Below are positions 26,271 through 34,963 of a DNA stretch of 64,000 bases, in pieces (the first letter of the stretch is position 1; each line of letters begins with the position of its first letter). The notes beneath the pieces are model-generated. The model did not search any database, was not told the DNA's origin, and was given only the letters and a program-made list of their open reading frames with translations. The position numbers were made by a program, and so were the translations under genes. Origin of the DNA: an uncultured Prevotellaceae bacterium (GTDB lineage Bacteria; Bacteroidota; Bacteroidia; Bacteroidales; Muribaculaceae); assembly GCA_900320055.1 (NCBI GenBank), contig ONQS01000010.1, positions 1-64,000 on the forward strand. The letters are read 5' to 3'.

Positions 26271-26887
26271 CAGTTGTTTCCGTTAAATTTTTCCATTGTA
26301 ACTTGACCCTCCTGGGATATTCCCTCCCGAACGATCACTTTTCTTATCGTTGTAGCAATCACTTTCATATCTGTCAAAAATGAGCAGTGATCCACATACC
26401 AAACATCTAGTTTAAATTTCTCTTGCCACGATAGAGCGTTACGCCCATGGCACTGCGCCCAACCCGTTATACCGGGACGAACATCATGCCGTCTAGCCTG
26501 TTGCGGAGAATAAAGGGGCAGATACTCTACCAATAGAGGCCTAGGGCCAATCAGCGCCATATCACCTATCAGCACATTCATCAACTGTGGCAGTTCATCG
26601 ATACTCGTTGACCTGACAAAACGTCCTACCTTAGTTAATCGTTGCGCGTCAGGCAACAACTTTCCACTGGAATCCCGTTCGTCGGTCATCGTTTTGAACT
26701 TAATGATTTTGAATATCTTGGCATCCTTGCCTGGGCGCTCCTGGAAAAAGAAGGCGCCCGCCCCCTTGTTGGCAAAGTGGAGCCAGATGGTTACCACAAT
26801 GAGCAACGGTGAGAGGCAAATCAATGCGACAAGCGCAATCAAGAAGCCCAAACACCGCTTAATATAGTCACGATAGAGATTCTTCAT
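26270..26887 (-). CDS. Initiating phosphoglycosyl transferase (PglC/WcaJ-type sugar transferase)
   Basis: 205 residues, the short monotopic form. A membrane-inserting hydrophobic segment at about 12-35 is followed by FFFQERPGKDAKIFKIIKFKTM, the bacterial sugar transferase signature, with RSTSIDELPQLMNVL carrying the catalytic Asp-Glu pair, then MALIGPRPLL and GITGWAQ. It transfers phospho-sugar from a UDP-sugar to undecaprenyl phosphate, starting the repeat unit. Directly followed by a PglD-like domain, so the first sugar may be an N-acetylated diamino sugar (inference). Confidence 0.93.
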   Translation of the reverse strand: MKNLYRDYIKRCLGFLIALVALICLSPLLIVVTIWLHFANKGAGAFFFQERPGKDAKIFKIIKFKTMTDERDSSGKLLPDAQRLTKVGRFVRSTSIDELPQLMNVLIGDMALIGPRPLLVEYLPLYSPQQARRHDVRPGITGWAQCHGRNALSWQEKFKLDVWYVDHCSFLTDMKVIATTIRKVIVREGISQEGQVTMEKFNGNN

Positions 26888-26919
26888 TTCTTCAACACTT
26901 CATCTGATTAAAAGAAATA

Positions 26920-27993
26920 TCACAATGAAGCCAAGATTCGTTTATATAATTGTTTGCATTTGTATAATGTCGATCCACAACGTTTAGCCATTAATCCATA
27001 AGCATAGTCATACATGCCATCATAGTCTTTTGCTTCAATCAGTTCAACACTTTTTTTATTGATTCGATTCTCTTTAAACCATGAAAGCATCCTTGGCAAA
27101 AGTGCTCTCCGGCTTAACTCTTCTTCAAAAAATGACAAAACACCCTGCTTATCTGCCTGTTTGAATTCTATCATTTGTTGCGCATGATAATAAAAACTAT
27201 TGATGTACTCTTGGAATAAAGGCCCATAACCCTTTGTGTAGTTGTAGTTATCCAATAACTTCAGACGGATATCTGATAAAAAGAACACTTCTGGGAAAAA
27301 ACGATTATATCCATCAACCGTTCCGCCGTACCGATAATAATAGACGGGCTCATCTGTTATGAACATTGAATTCAAATACGGAAAGAGTTTCAGATTAAAA
27401 TACTCATCACCAGCCATGCATGGCATTTCCGAAGAAAAAAGTTCTGTGTCATCAAAAGCCCTGTCTATTACACTTTTTCGATAAAGACGCCCCCACATAG
27501 ACACTAAAAAATAATTCATGCCGAAGAAGCCCAAGTAGTAGTCATTAAATAATGTCGGTTGAGTTACTACTTTATTTATCGGAAAAGCGCCCATTTTTGA
27601 AGAAATATTAATAACACCAAGTTTGCGTATTACAGAACCTATTACCAAGTCAACATTATTTTCTTCGAGAATACAGACAAGTTTTTCTATTGCATTTTTG
27701 GGCAATTTATCATCATTGTCTACAAAAGTAACATATTCTCCCGTAGCATTCAGATAACCATCTCGTCGTGCGAATGCTGTTCCCTCATTTTCTTTATTTA
27801 TAACTTTAATTCTATCATCAATCGAAGGCCACTTCTGTGCGATTTGCGAATTGTCTTCTGTTGAGCCATCATTAACAATAATAATCTCTATATTCTCATA
27901 TGACTGCTTTCTAATAGATTGAATACAACCATCGAAATATCTTTTTTGGTTATAAAAAGGGACGACCACACTAACCTTTGCCTTCTTGCCCAT
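26920..27993 (-). CDS. Glycosyltransferase family 2, paralogue A
   Basis: 357-residue GT-A enzyme. VSVVVPFYNQKRYFDGC opens it, IIIVNDGSTEDNS is the nucleotide site and FVDNDDKLP the DxD-type motif (here DNDD). It shares the unusual arrangement QxRYFxxCIxSIxKQSY and a similar long C-terminal region with the next gene upstream at 28012, so the two arose by duplication. The DNA is clearly more AT-rich than the flanking genes, as in other transferred or fast-evolving polysaccharide genes. Donor and acceptor sugars unknown. Confidence 0.88.
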   Translation of the reverse strand: MGKKAKVSVVVPFYNQKRYFDGCIQSIRKQSYENIEIIIVNDGSTEDNSQIAQKWPSIDDRIKVINKENEGTAFARRDGYLNATGEYVTFVDNDDKLPKNAIEKLVCILEENNVDLVIGSVIRKLGVINISSKMGAFPINKVVTQPTLFNDYYLGFFGMNYFLVSMWGRLYRKSVIDRAFDDTELFSSEMPCMAGDEYFNLKLFPYLNSMFITDEPVYYYRYGGTVDGYNRFFPEVFFLSDIRLKLLDNYNYTKGYGPLFQEYINSFYYHAQQMIEFKQADKQGVLSFFEEELSRRALLPRMLSWFKENRINKKSVELIEAKDYDGMYDYAYGLMAKRCGSTLYKCKQLYKRILASL

Positions 27994-28011
27994 ATTCCTA
28001 TAATATTACTA

Positions 28012-29103
28012 TTAAAATATTCTGAGTAATTTTGAATATAATCTCACAAATTTATTCTTCGCCGTTCCACAACGCTTTCTCATCAATGCGTCAGCATGCT
28101 GATACATTCCTTCATAATCTTCTAAAATCATCAACTGAAGACCGTAATCATTTGTGCGAACTTTTGAATAGTAGTCTATTAACCGGTGGGCGATCGTTCG
28201 GCTACTAAATTCTTCTTTAAAGAAAGTAATGACCCCATTCTTATCCGCCTTGTTAAATTGAAGCAATTGTTGCGCATGATAGTAAACACAATGCGCATAT
28301 TCTTGGAACAAATACGGATAGCCCTCATCCAGCCCCTTTTCATCAAGAATCGATAAGCGAAAGTCAGAAAACTTGAGCAAATCTGTATATCCGGGACTGA
28401 AATGGCTCGAAGACAAGCCTCCGTATCGATAGAAATAGATATTTTCATCTGTTCTATACATGGAACGCAAATAAGGGAATACCTTCATATTAAAAAAATG
28501 ATCTTCTCCAACAAAAGGAAATTCATCTGAAATCAGATCGGTTTCCATCATGGCTTTTTTGATCATGCTCATTCTGAAAAGTCGACTACACATCATTATT
28601 GGAAAACAGAACTTTCCAAAAAAGCCAAGATAATACTCATCAAAGAGTTCTGGTTGTGAAACGACTTTATGGAAAGGAAAATTACCATAATCATAATGAT
28701 TTTTGCTCTTTATCCACCCTAAGACCTTGGTCATTGACCCGAGCACTACGTCTACATTCTTACCAATCATATGATTCACTAGAATTTCTATCGCGTCTTT
28801 TGGTAAATAATCATCACTATCAACTGGAAAGTAAAATTCTCCAGCACAATAGTTTAAACCATCTAAACGCGCTTTTGCAGCACCTTCATTCCTTTCTTTA
28901 TCAATCAGTTTGATGCGACTATCTTTGGCCATCCATCGCTTAACAATCGATAGACTTTTATCTGTAGAAGCATCATTGACAATAATGATTTCCAAATTAC
29001 TATATGACTGTTTACAAATAGAACGTATGCAAGAGCCAAAATATCGCTCTTGATTATATAATGGGACTATTACACTAACTAATGGTAAAGAAGAATTTTC
29101 CAT
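28012..29103 (-). CDS. Glycosyltransferase family 2, paralogue B
   Basis: 363 residues from the ATG at 29103 (MENSSLPLVSVIVPLYN); an in-frame TTG three codons earlier is less likely. IIIVNDASTDKS and FPVDSDDYLP are the nucleotide and DxD-type motifs. It resembles the neighbouring gene at 26920 over its whole length, including a C-terminal stretch of alternating aromatic and basic residues ending near KRCGTAKNKF. AT-rich like its twin. Two related enzymes in a row often add similar sugars in succession, but this is not shown by sequence. Confidence 0.88.
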   Translation of the reverse strand: MENSSLPLVSVIVPLYNQERYFGSCIRSICKQSYSNLEIIIVNDASTDKSLSIVKRWMAKDSRIKLIDKERNEGAAKARLDGLNYCAGEFYFPVDSDDYLPKDAIEILVNHMIGKNVDVVLGSMTKVLGWIKSKNHYDYGNFPFHKVVSQPELFDEYYLGFFGKFCFPIMMCSRLFRMSMIKKAMMETDLISDEFPFVGEDHFFNMKVFPYLRSMYRTDENIYFYRYGGLSSSHFSPGYTDLLKFSDFRLSILDEKGLDEGYPYLFQEYAHCVYYHAQQLLQFNKADKNGVITFFKEEFSSRTIAHRLIDYYSKVRTNDYGLQLMILEDYEGMYQHADALMRKRCGTAKNKFVRLYSKLLRIF

Positions 29104-29149
29104 AATATTCAAACTTATCAGGTATATAGGGACAAAACTATCACACTAT

Positions 29150-30268
29150 CTACGACAACACTTCATGATAGAAATCATAGAGACACTGACGCACATAGCC
29201 CTGCTCATATCGGGATGCGATGAGCGGACGGGCCTGCGCAGCCAGAGAGGCGACAACGTCGGGATGCTCCACAAAACGCTTCATGGCCTGGTAGAGCGCT
29301 TCTTCATCCCTTGGAGGGACAATGACACCATTCTTACCATCGATAATGATTTCACGCGAGCCGTTGATGTCAGTCACAATGCTTGCCAGCCCCATCGCGC
29401 CTGCCTCGATAACCACATTAGGGAATCCTTCACGGTAACTCGGGAACACCAACGCATCGGCTTGCGCATAATAGGGACGCACATCGCTCTGTCGCCCCAC
29501 GGCCTCAATGCCATCGCCACGATTGATGCGCTCGATTGTCGCTGACGATACAGGATCCAGTTTGTCTTCCCGGCCGCCGACAAGAACGAGACGAGTCTGA
29601 TTGCACTCTCGGTGCAGCCTATCGAATGCCGACACCAGTTCATTGATGCCCTTATCCCTAACGATGCGGCCCACAAACACAAACGTGAAACCCTCGTTAT
29701 GATTGTAATTGAAATGCTCCGGATTATAATTGTCCAGATTGATGCCCATCACATTGCCATGTCCCAACACCTTGATGGGCTTGCGGGTGATGTGATGGCT
29801 GAGCAGATCGTTCTTGACGCCTTCCCCTTCCGGAATGACATGTGTGGCGCAGGCACAAGTCAGCCAGTCGGTGGCCATCAGGATGCGGCGTTTCAGCCCC
29901 GTTGAGGTGGGCCACACCAGGCCCGTGAACGTATGCACCCGCACAGGCACACCAGTCAACCAGCCAGCCACCATCGTGATGAGTCCAGCCTTTGGCGTCA
30001 TGGAGTGGACCATGTCGGGCTTCTCTCGTCTCAGCACTTTCCACATCTGCCATAGCGACTTCAGGTCTTTACGCAAAGAGATGTGCCGCTCCATCGGCAC
30101 TGCGATTGCTCTCACCCCTTCGCGCTCGACAATCTCGTCCAGCGCATATCCATACGATGATACTGCAACCACCTCATACTCTTGGGACAACTCCTTGAGC
30201 ATCCCCTTGCAAAACGTGTTCAACGACTGCGGCACCGTCGACGTCCTAACAATCTTTTTCATTTTCAT
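29150..30268 (-). CDS. Glycosyltransferase family 4
   Basis: 372-residue GT-B enzyme. The N-terminal half has MVHSMTPKAGLITMVAGWL and VRVHTFTGLVWPTSTG. The C-terminal half has FVFVGRIVRDKGINEL and the EX7E region FPSYREGFPNVVIEAGAMGLA. This form with HSMTPKAG is common for the second sugar transfer after PglC in Bacteroidota and Campylobacter-type pathways. Its base composition is markedly GC-richer than the AT-rich genes on either side, suggesting a mosaic history. Acts on the cytoplasmic face of the membrane. Confidence 0.9.
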   Translation of the reverse strand: MKMKKIVRTSTVPQSLNTFCKGMLKELSQEYEVVAVSSYGYALDEIVEREGVRAIAVPMERHISLRKDLKSLWQMWKVLRREKPDMVHSMTPKAGLITMVAGWLTGVPVRVHTFTGLVWPTSTGLKRRILMATDWLTCACATHVIPEGEGVKNDLLSHHITRKPIKVLGHGNVMGINLDNYNPEHFNYNHNEGFTFVFVGRIVRDKGINELVSAFDRLHRECNQTRLVLVGGREDKLDPVSSATIERINRGDGIEAVGRQSDVRPYYAQADALVFPSYREGFPNVVIEAGAMGLASIVTDINGSREIIIDGKNGVIVPPRDEEALYQAMKRFVEHPDVVASLAAQARPLIASRYEQGYVRQCLYDFYHEVLS

Positions 30269-30301
30269 CTTATTAAATGTAACATCCTCTAAGACAATTA
30301 A

Positions 30302-30868
30302 TTACTCAATTGGATAGACAATGTATTTCTTTGTTGGTGAACTATCTCTGCTTATTATTCTGCCTGGATTCCCTATGACTATCGAATTATCTGGCACATC
30401 AAAATTGATGAAAGCGCCAGGAGCAATCAACACATCATTACCTATGTGCACACCACCCACAATGATCGAATTGGCATTCATACACACATTGTCGCCAATC
30501 GTCGGTGCTCCTGCGGATTTACCCTGAGAATTACCTATTAAACACCCTTGTGAAATATTGAAATTCTTGCCTATAACAGCATCAGGATTTACCACAATAT
30601 GGCCAAAATGCACTATTCTAAAGCCTCTACCAATCTTAGTTCGAGGCGGTATCTGGATATGTGTGATAATCTTTGTAATGTGAAGTAGAATCGACCAAAA
30701 ATATCGAAGAAAAGTGTTTTTGCTTCTTGAGACTTGACGAAAAAAGAAGATATAGGTAAAGCCCGGCACACAGAAGACGTATTTGAGTTTTACCAAAAAC
30801 TTTTTACTTAAATGTCCCTCATAACGATAAAGGTCATCGCTCAATTCATTGTTAAAAATAAAGCCCAT
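30302..30868 (-). CDS. Serine acetyltransferase-like O-acetyltransferase
   Basis: 188 residues. The C-terminal 110 form a hexapeptide left-handed beta-helix (IGRGFRIVHFGHIVVNPDAVIG, with the catalytic His, then NSIIVGGVHIGNDVLIAPGAFIN) ending VIGNPGRII, typical of CysE/LacA-type acetyltransferases in capsule loci. An N-terminal hydrophobic amphipathic part suggests membrane association. Probable acetyl-CoA-dependent O-acetylation of a repeat-unit sugar. The housekeeping cysteine pathway enzyme is unlikely because of the locus and the short N-terminal domain. Confidence 0.85.
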   Translation of the reverse strand: MGFIFNNELSDDLYRYEGHLSKKFLVKLKYVFCVPGFTYIFFFRQVSRSKNTFLRYFWSILLHITKIITHIQIPPRTKIGRGFRIVHFGHIVVNPDAVIGKNFNISQGCLIGNSQGKSAGAPTIGDNVCMNANSIIVGGVHIGNDVLIAPGAFINFDVPDNSIVIGNPGRIISRDSSPTKKYIVYPIE

Positions 30869-30886
30869 CAGAATTTCACATTTGGA

Positions 30887-31975
30887 TTAAACAATAGAAC
30901 ATTGTGTTTCTGTGATTCTTTGATATAACTCCAAGTAGTTGCTTGCCATGACGGAAATATCATACTTTTTTGCGCGCTTTTGACACCGTTGCGCAACTTC
31001 CTGATATTCCTTTGGATGCTCACATAGGTACTGAATCTGTTTTGCCAGTTCCTGATCATCGCCATGCGGGAACAAGACGCCTGCACCACTGACCATCTCA
31101 CGCAATCCATCCACATCGCTCGCAATGAACGGACGGCCAGAAGCCATACCTTCGATGCTGGACAAAGAAAGTCCTTCCCAATGTGAAGAAAGAACAATCA
31201 CATCACTATCCTCAAGTATTTGAGGGATATCCATGCGAGCGCCTAAAAACATAACACGGTTATCCAGTTCCAGTTCATGACACAAAGCCCTGAGTTCATC
31301 TTCCCTTTCACCTACTCCTACGATCTGTAAACGGTAATGACTGGGGATTCGCCTCATGGCCTTAATTAAGGTATCATGATCCTTCTCCTTGCGCAAGCCC
31401 GCAACCATAGTTACCACAAACGCCTGATTAGAAGACACGTCTTTAACAGGATTGATGAATCGCTTTGTGTCGACTCCATTCGTTATGGTATATATATTAG
31501 TTAACGGACCAATATACTGTTCTAAATTCTTACGTGCTTTATCAGCAATACAGATAATTGCATTATACCTGCTATACATCCATTTATCAAGGGGTCTAAA
31601 CCATCGTTTAGTTCTCCGGCGATTATTTGAACTGTGCTCAGTTGTCACCAACTTAGATTTAACCCTTTTGATGGATGCCGACAATGGAACATAAAACTGA
31701 CAGGGCGTATTATGAGTATGAATGATATCGTAACCATCCAAAAAACGCAACAACTTAATCACCATCCAAGGGCTATAGACATTTCCACGATTTGAGATAC
31801 TATGAATTGTAATGCCCTTAGTTTTAAGTTCTTCTGTTAGCAGTGTTCTTTGTCCATCAAATAATAATAATTCCACTTCATTTTTACCCGAATCCCTCAA
31901 CAGCGGCAGCAAATCGAGCATTAATCGCTCTGCCCCGCCAATATGAAGTGATGTAATAACGTGTAATATCCTCAT
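30887..31975 (-). CDS. Glycosyltransferase family 4
   Basis: 362-residue GT-B enzyme. MRILHVITSLHIGGAERLMLDLLPLL is the standard GT4 opening with the GGAE loop; TTEHSSN, VVTMVAGLRKEKDHDTLI and the EX7E region LSSHWEGLSLSSIEGMASG follow. Ends close to the acetyltransferase gene (18 bases). AT-rich. Role: adds one sugar of the repeat unit; linkage unknown. Confidence 0.9.
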   Translation of the reverse strand: MRILHVITSLHIGGAERLMLDLLPLLRDSGKNEVELLLFDGQRTLLTEELKTKGITIHSISNRGNVYSPWMVIKLLRFLDGYDIIHTHNTPCQFYVPLSASIKRVKSKLVTTEHSSNNRRRTKRWFRPLDKWMYSRYNAIICIADKARKNLEQYIGPLTNIYTITNGVDTKRFINPVKDVSSNQAFVVTMVAGLRKEKDHDTLIKAMRRIPSHYRLQIVGVGEREDELRALCHELELDNRVMFLGARMDIPQILEDSDVIVLSSHWEGLSLSSIEGMASGRPFIASDVDGLREMVSGAGVLFPHGDDQELAKQIQYLCEHPKEYQEVAQRCQKRAKKYDISVMASNYLELYQRITETQCSIV

Positions 31976-32048
31976 ATATCCATTAAAACGGATTCATCAC
32001 CCATAAAAGACAGGTAATGAATCGGTTTATAAAACCCCAATATGATAA

Positions 32049-32948
32049 TTATCTGAATTTCATTTGGGAATCAGATTTCACTTTATGTCTGATGACCCAA
32101 TATAATAACAGCCCAGAGGGCACGCAAATGATTGTCAACAGTTTCTTCGGACTCTCTTGAACAAAGCGCCAATTGCGGCTTCTGATGCTACTCGACACAT
32201 AGTGTGTACAAACCATCAGTTTTCGCTTCAAACCCTTAGCAGTTTGCATTTCCGTTTTCCTGAAGAAGGCAAAGCCCTTGGGATTATTCCAGTATTGCTT
32301 ATACATGCTGAAACTCGATCCGTCTTGCTGGTACTCTACCACAACTAGAGGCTCGTTGAGGGTAATGAGTTCATAGTCTTGGTCGATAAGCATATACTTA
32401 TAGGCAAGCCCCACATAACGCTCACCCTCAAATAGCGGATACTCCGGGTAGCGCTTTATCACATCGGTGCGATACACGAGTTTTTTATCCCCTTTGCCCC
32501 CTCGCTGATAAAAGCCTTGCAGGGTCGTCGTTGCCATGCTATCATTAAACCGGGTACCGATAACTTGACCATCCTCCGTCACATCCAGACCAATTATTCC
32601 GGCGAATTGATCTGACCCGTGATCTTTCCAACAAGCCAATATTTTCTCGACAGCATCATCAGGCATATAATCGTCACTGTCGATGCAAGTATTTAAGGGG
32701 GTGTCTATGTTGCGGTATGCGGTGTTGTGGGCGCCATGCATGCCTTGATTCTCTTGATAGATATAACGAATCGGTATCTTGTTCTCAGCCATCCAGCCCT
32801 CAACCAGTTGCTGAGTGCCATCGGTAGATCCATCATCTACAACCAACCACTCAAAATCCTTGCAGGTCTGATGGCAAAGGCTTTGGTAGGTGCGGCCAAT
32901 GGTGTGAGCCCTGTTATAGGCGGGAGTAAAAATCGTGAGCGTTTTCAT
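32049..32948 (-). CDS. Glycosyltransferase family 2
   Basis: 299-residue GT-A enzyme with LTIFTPAYNRAHTIGRTYQSL, LVVDDGSTDGTQ and the DxD-type CIDSDDYMPDDA. The form with FTPAYNRAxTIxRxYxSL is common in Bacteroidota and Firmicutes capsule loci. Located between the Wzy candidate and a GT4 gene on the same strand. The C-terminal about 40 residues include a hydrophobic segment (LLTIICVPSGLLLYWVI), suggesting membrane contact. Confidence 0.9.
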   Translation of the reverse strand: MKTLTIFTPAYNRAHTIGRTYQSLCHQTCKDFEWLVVDDGSTDGTQQLVEGWMAENKIPIRYIYQENQGMHGAHNTAYRNIDTPLNTCIDSDDYMPDDAVEKILACWKDHGSDQFAGIIGLDVTEDGQVIGTRFNDSMATTTLQGFYQRGGKGDKKLVYRTDVIKRYPEYPLFEGERYVGLAYKYMLIDQDYELITLNEPLVVVEYQQDGSSFSMYKQYWNNPKGFAFFRKTEMQTAKGLKRKLMVCTHYVSSSIRSRNWRFVQESPKKLLTIICVPSGLLLYWVIRHKVKSDSQMKFR

Positions 32949-32978
32949 CTAATAAGGATTCATGATTTAAACAACTAA

Positions 32979-34160
32979 CTATTTCCACCAGTATTGGTTA
33001 AAGCCTCGGAAACCATTACCTGTACCAAAGTAATAAATAAAGAACATGAAAAGTGTAAATCCCGAATATAAGAAAAAAATGATCGCCGTTTTGCGATCTT
33101 GGTCTTTCCAAAGGTTCATTCTTAACAGCGGATAGGCTATAACGACTGGATAGAGGAACCATGACAAATATGCGAAGCGATTGGAGAACGCTGATCGGAT
33201 CACCATAATCCAGAATGCGTTACAGAAAATATAAGTATTAGCAAAGACGTTAAACACTCGATCGTTAAACTTGCGAACGCGTGTAACATACCATGTCATA
33301 ATAACCGGAAACATACTGTAGAACAGGAAGTCCCAACGGAAACCCGACTGAGAGAACTGAGACATAGATTGTTCACTTTGACCCACACTGGCATAATCAC
33401 TTATGCGGTCATCAAAACCCATAGCAGCGAAAAAACTCTCCACCATAGGTCCTGCGACCAACGAGATGCCAATAGAAGCGATCCAGAAACGGATAGCCGT
33501 CTTTGTATCTTTGATCACAAAGGTCGAAGCGATGGCTGCGGCACTGGGAAGCATCGTCGAACGATGAAGGCCCAAAGCGAGAAGCATCAGCACAAAAGAC
33601 AATGGACGCTTTATACCACCCTCAGCAAGAAGGCAGATAGCAACTAACTCTATGCTACATGCCATGCCATTGCGAATGCCATTGGTCGCAAACGAATAGC
33701 AAGAGAATGAGACAAAAAAGAAGAGCATGGCTATCCACAGATTCTTTCGCATCAACAAGAGTGCGCAAATCAGCATACCTGCATAATAGAGAAAACTAAT
33801 AGCCAAAAAATATTCATTTGCATTCAGACCCAGCGACTTACAGAAAAAGGCAAAATTATCCCAAAACCATTCAGTGCTAAAACTGATCGGAGAATAATGA
33901 TCCAGCACATTTACATACCAATGGGTGTACATCTTCATATCACCAAAAAAGCCAGAAACTGGTCGAAGGCCTATGAAGAAGATCAGAACTATCGTCAACA
34001 ACAAAGCAGCGCCTTGCATAGGGTTACTACCCTCAACCAATAATAACTTTTGGTTATTGGAGCCGATATAATATAGTACGGTCATCCAACTTAATAGTAG
34101 AAACAGGATGTAATAGGCCGTAGAGTAAAACCAAGGTTCTATAAAGTCAATCGGATTCAT
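32979..34160 (-). CDS. EpsG/Wzy-type polysaccharide polymerase candidate
   Basis: 393-residue protein with about ten to eleven transmembrane segments and a large central loop, the usual shape of Wzy/EpsG polymerases. LIFFIGLRPVSGFFGDMKMYTHWY shows the R-x-x-x-GxD-Y-type pattern of the EpsG family. SFATNGIRNGMACSIELVAICLL and GLHRSTMLPSA carry the family's Asn-Arg-Asn and His-Arg elements. It would join repeat units in the periplasm. It is the only polymerase-like gene in the locus, which supports the assignment. Confidence 0.8.
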   Translation of the reverse strand: MNPIDFIEPWFYSTAYYILFLLLSWMTVLYYIGSNNQKLLLVEGSNPMQGAALLLTIVLIFFIGLRPVSGFFGDMKMYTHWYVNVLDHYSPISFSTEWFWDNFAFFCKSLGLNANEYFLAISFLYYAGMLICALLLMRKNLWIAMLFFFVSFSCYSFATNGIRNGMACSIELVAICLLAEGGIKRPLSFVLMLLALGLHRSTMLPSAAAIASTFVIKDTKTAIRFWIASIGISLVAGPMVESFFAAMGFDDRISDYASVGQSEQSMSQFSQSGFRWDFLFYSMFPVIMTWYVTRVRKFNDRVFNVFANTYIFCNAFWIMVIRSAFSNRFAYLSWFLYPVVIAYPLLRMNLWKDQDRKTAIIFFLYSGFTLFMFFIYYFGTGNGFRGFNQYWWK

Positions 34161-34201
34161 ATTGTAATTACCGTTATTTTTTCAATATGTATGTATGGTG
34201 G

Positions 34202-34942
34202 TTATTTCTTGCAAAGGCGCTTCTTGATGTTATGCAGGCGTAGGCCGAAAAGGCGGTGAGAGAGGCGGGAGAGCCATTTCTTGAAGGGATGGGTCTCTTG
34301 CCAAGAGGCCATGAACCAGTGAATGGAACGCGTGTTCTCGGTCTTGCGCAGCCAGCCCGTCAGATCGTCGAGGGGATTGAAGTAATCCCACGGATAAATC
34401 CAGATGCCGGCCACTTGCTGCAGGTCGTTGTGTGGCTGCAAGCCTGACTCAATCAGGATGCGGGTGGTGCGGGGCACGACCGTCTCATGATCGAGTTGGC
34501 CGTTCTCGCCCATGAAGTGGACACTGGTATAGTAATCCACCATCTTCTTGTAGACCTCATGACCCGGTTCTACAGCGATGCCCAGGCCCGGCGCTACCAT
34601 CGGGTGAGACTTACCTGGAACGCCATCCACTTCGATGCCCATGAAGGGGCCACGCTCGATGATATCACCCATCGGCTTGATGACCTCGACATCGGTGTCG
34701 AAATAAACGCCGCCGTGATGGTAGAGAATCCAGAAGCGGGCATAGTCGCTCACAAACGCGTATTTCCGGGCCTGATAGGCCTCGGCTGTATATGGAATGC
34801 TGTTGACATCGAAGTTGTCCTCGTTCCACTCCTTGATCTCGTAATCAGGAAAGAACTTGCGCCAACTCTCGATGCACTTGACGGCGCTCTCCGGCAACGG
34901 ATTGCGGCCAAACCAGCAATAATGTATCGTCTTAGGAATCAT
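34202..34942 (-). CDS. Glycosyltransferase family 32 (DXD type)
   Basis: 246 residues beginning IPKTIHYCWFGRNPLPE, the classic opening of capsular GT32 enzymes. YAFVSDYARFWILYHHGGVYFDTDVEV contains the SDxxR and DTD (DXD) nucleotide-sugar/metal motifs. The body is that of a small soluble GT-A enzyme with a basic C terminus. GC-richer than the AT-rich genes around it. Located between the Wzy candidate and the QueC-like/GT4 fusion; sugar specificity unknown. Confidence 0.92.
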   Translation of the reverse strand: MIPKTIHYCWFGRNPLPESAVKCIESWRKFFPDYEIKEWNEDNFDVNSIPYTAEAYQARKYAFVSDYARFWILYHHGGVYFDTDVEVIKPMGDIIERGPFMGIEVDGVPGKSHPMVAPGLGIAVEPGHEVYKKMVDYYTSVHFMGENGQLDHETVVPRTTRILIESGLQPHNDLQQVAGIWIYPWDYFNPLDDLTGWLRKTENTRSIHWFMASWQETHPFKKWLSRLSHRLFGLRLHNIKKRLCKK

Positions 34943-34963
34943 TTATACTCCAACTCTCAGCAG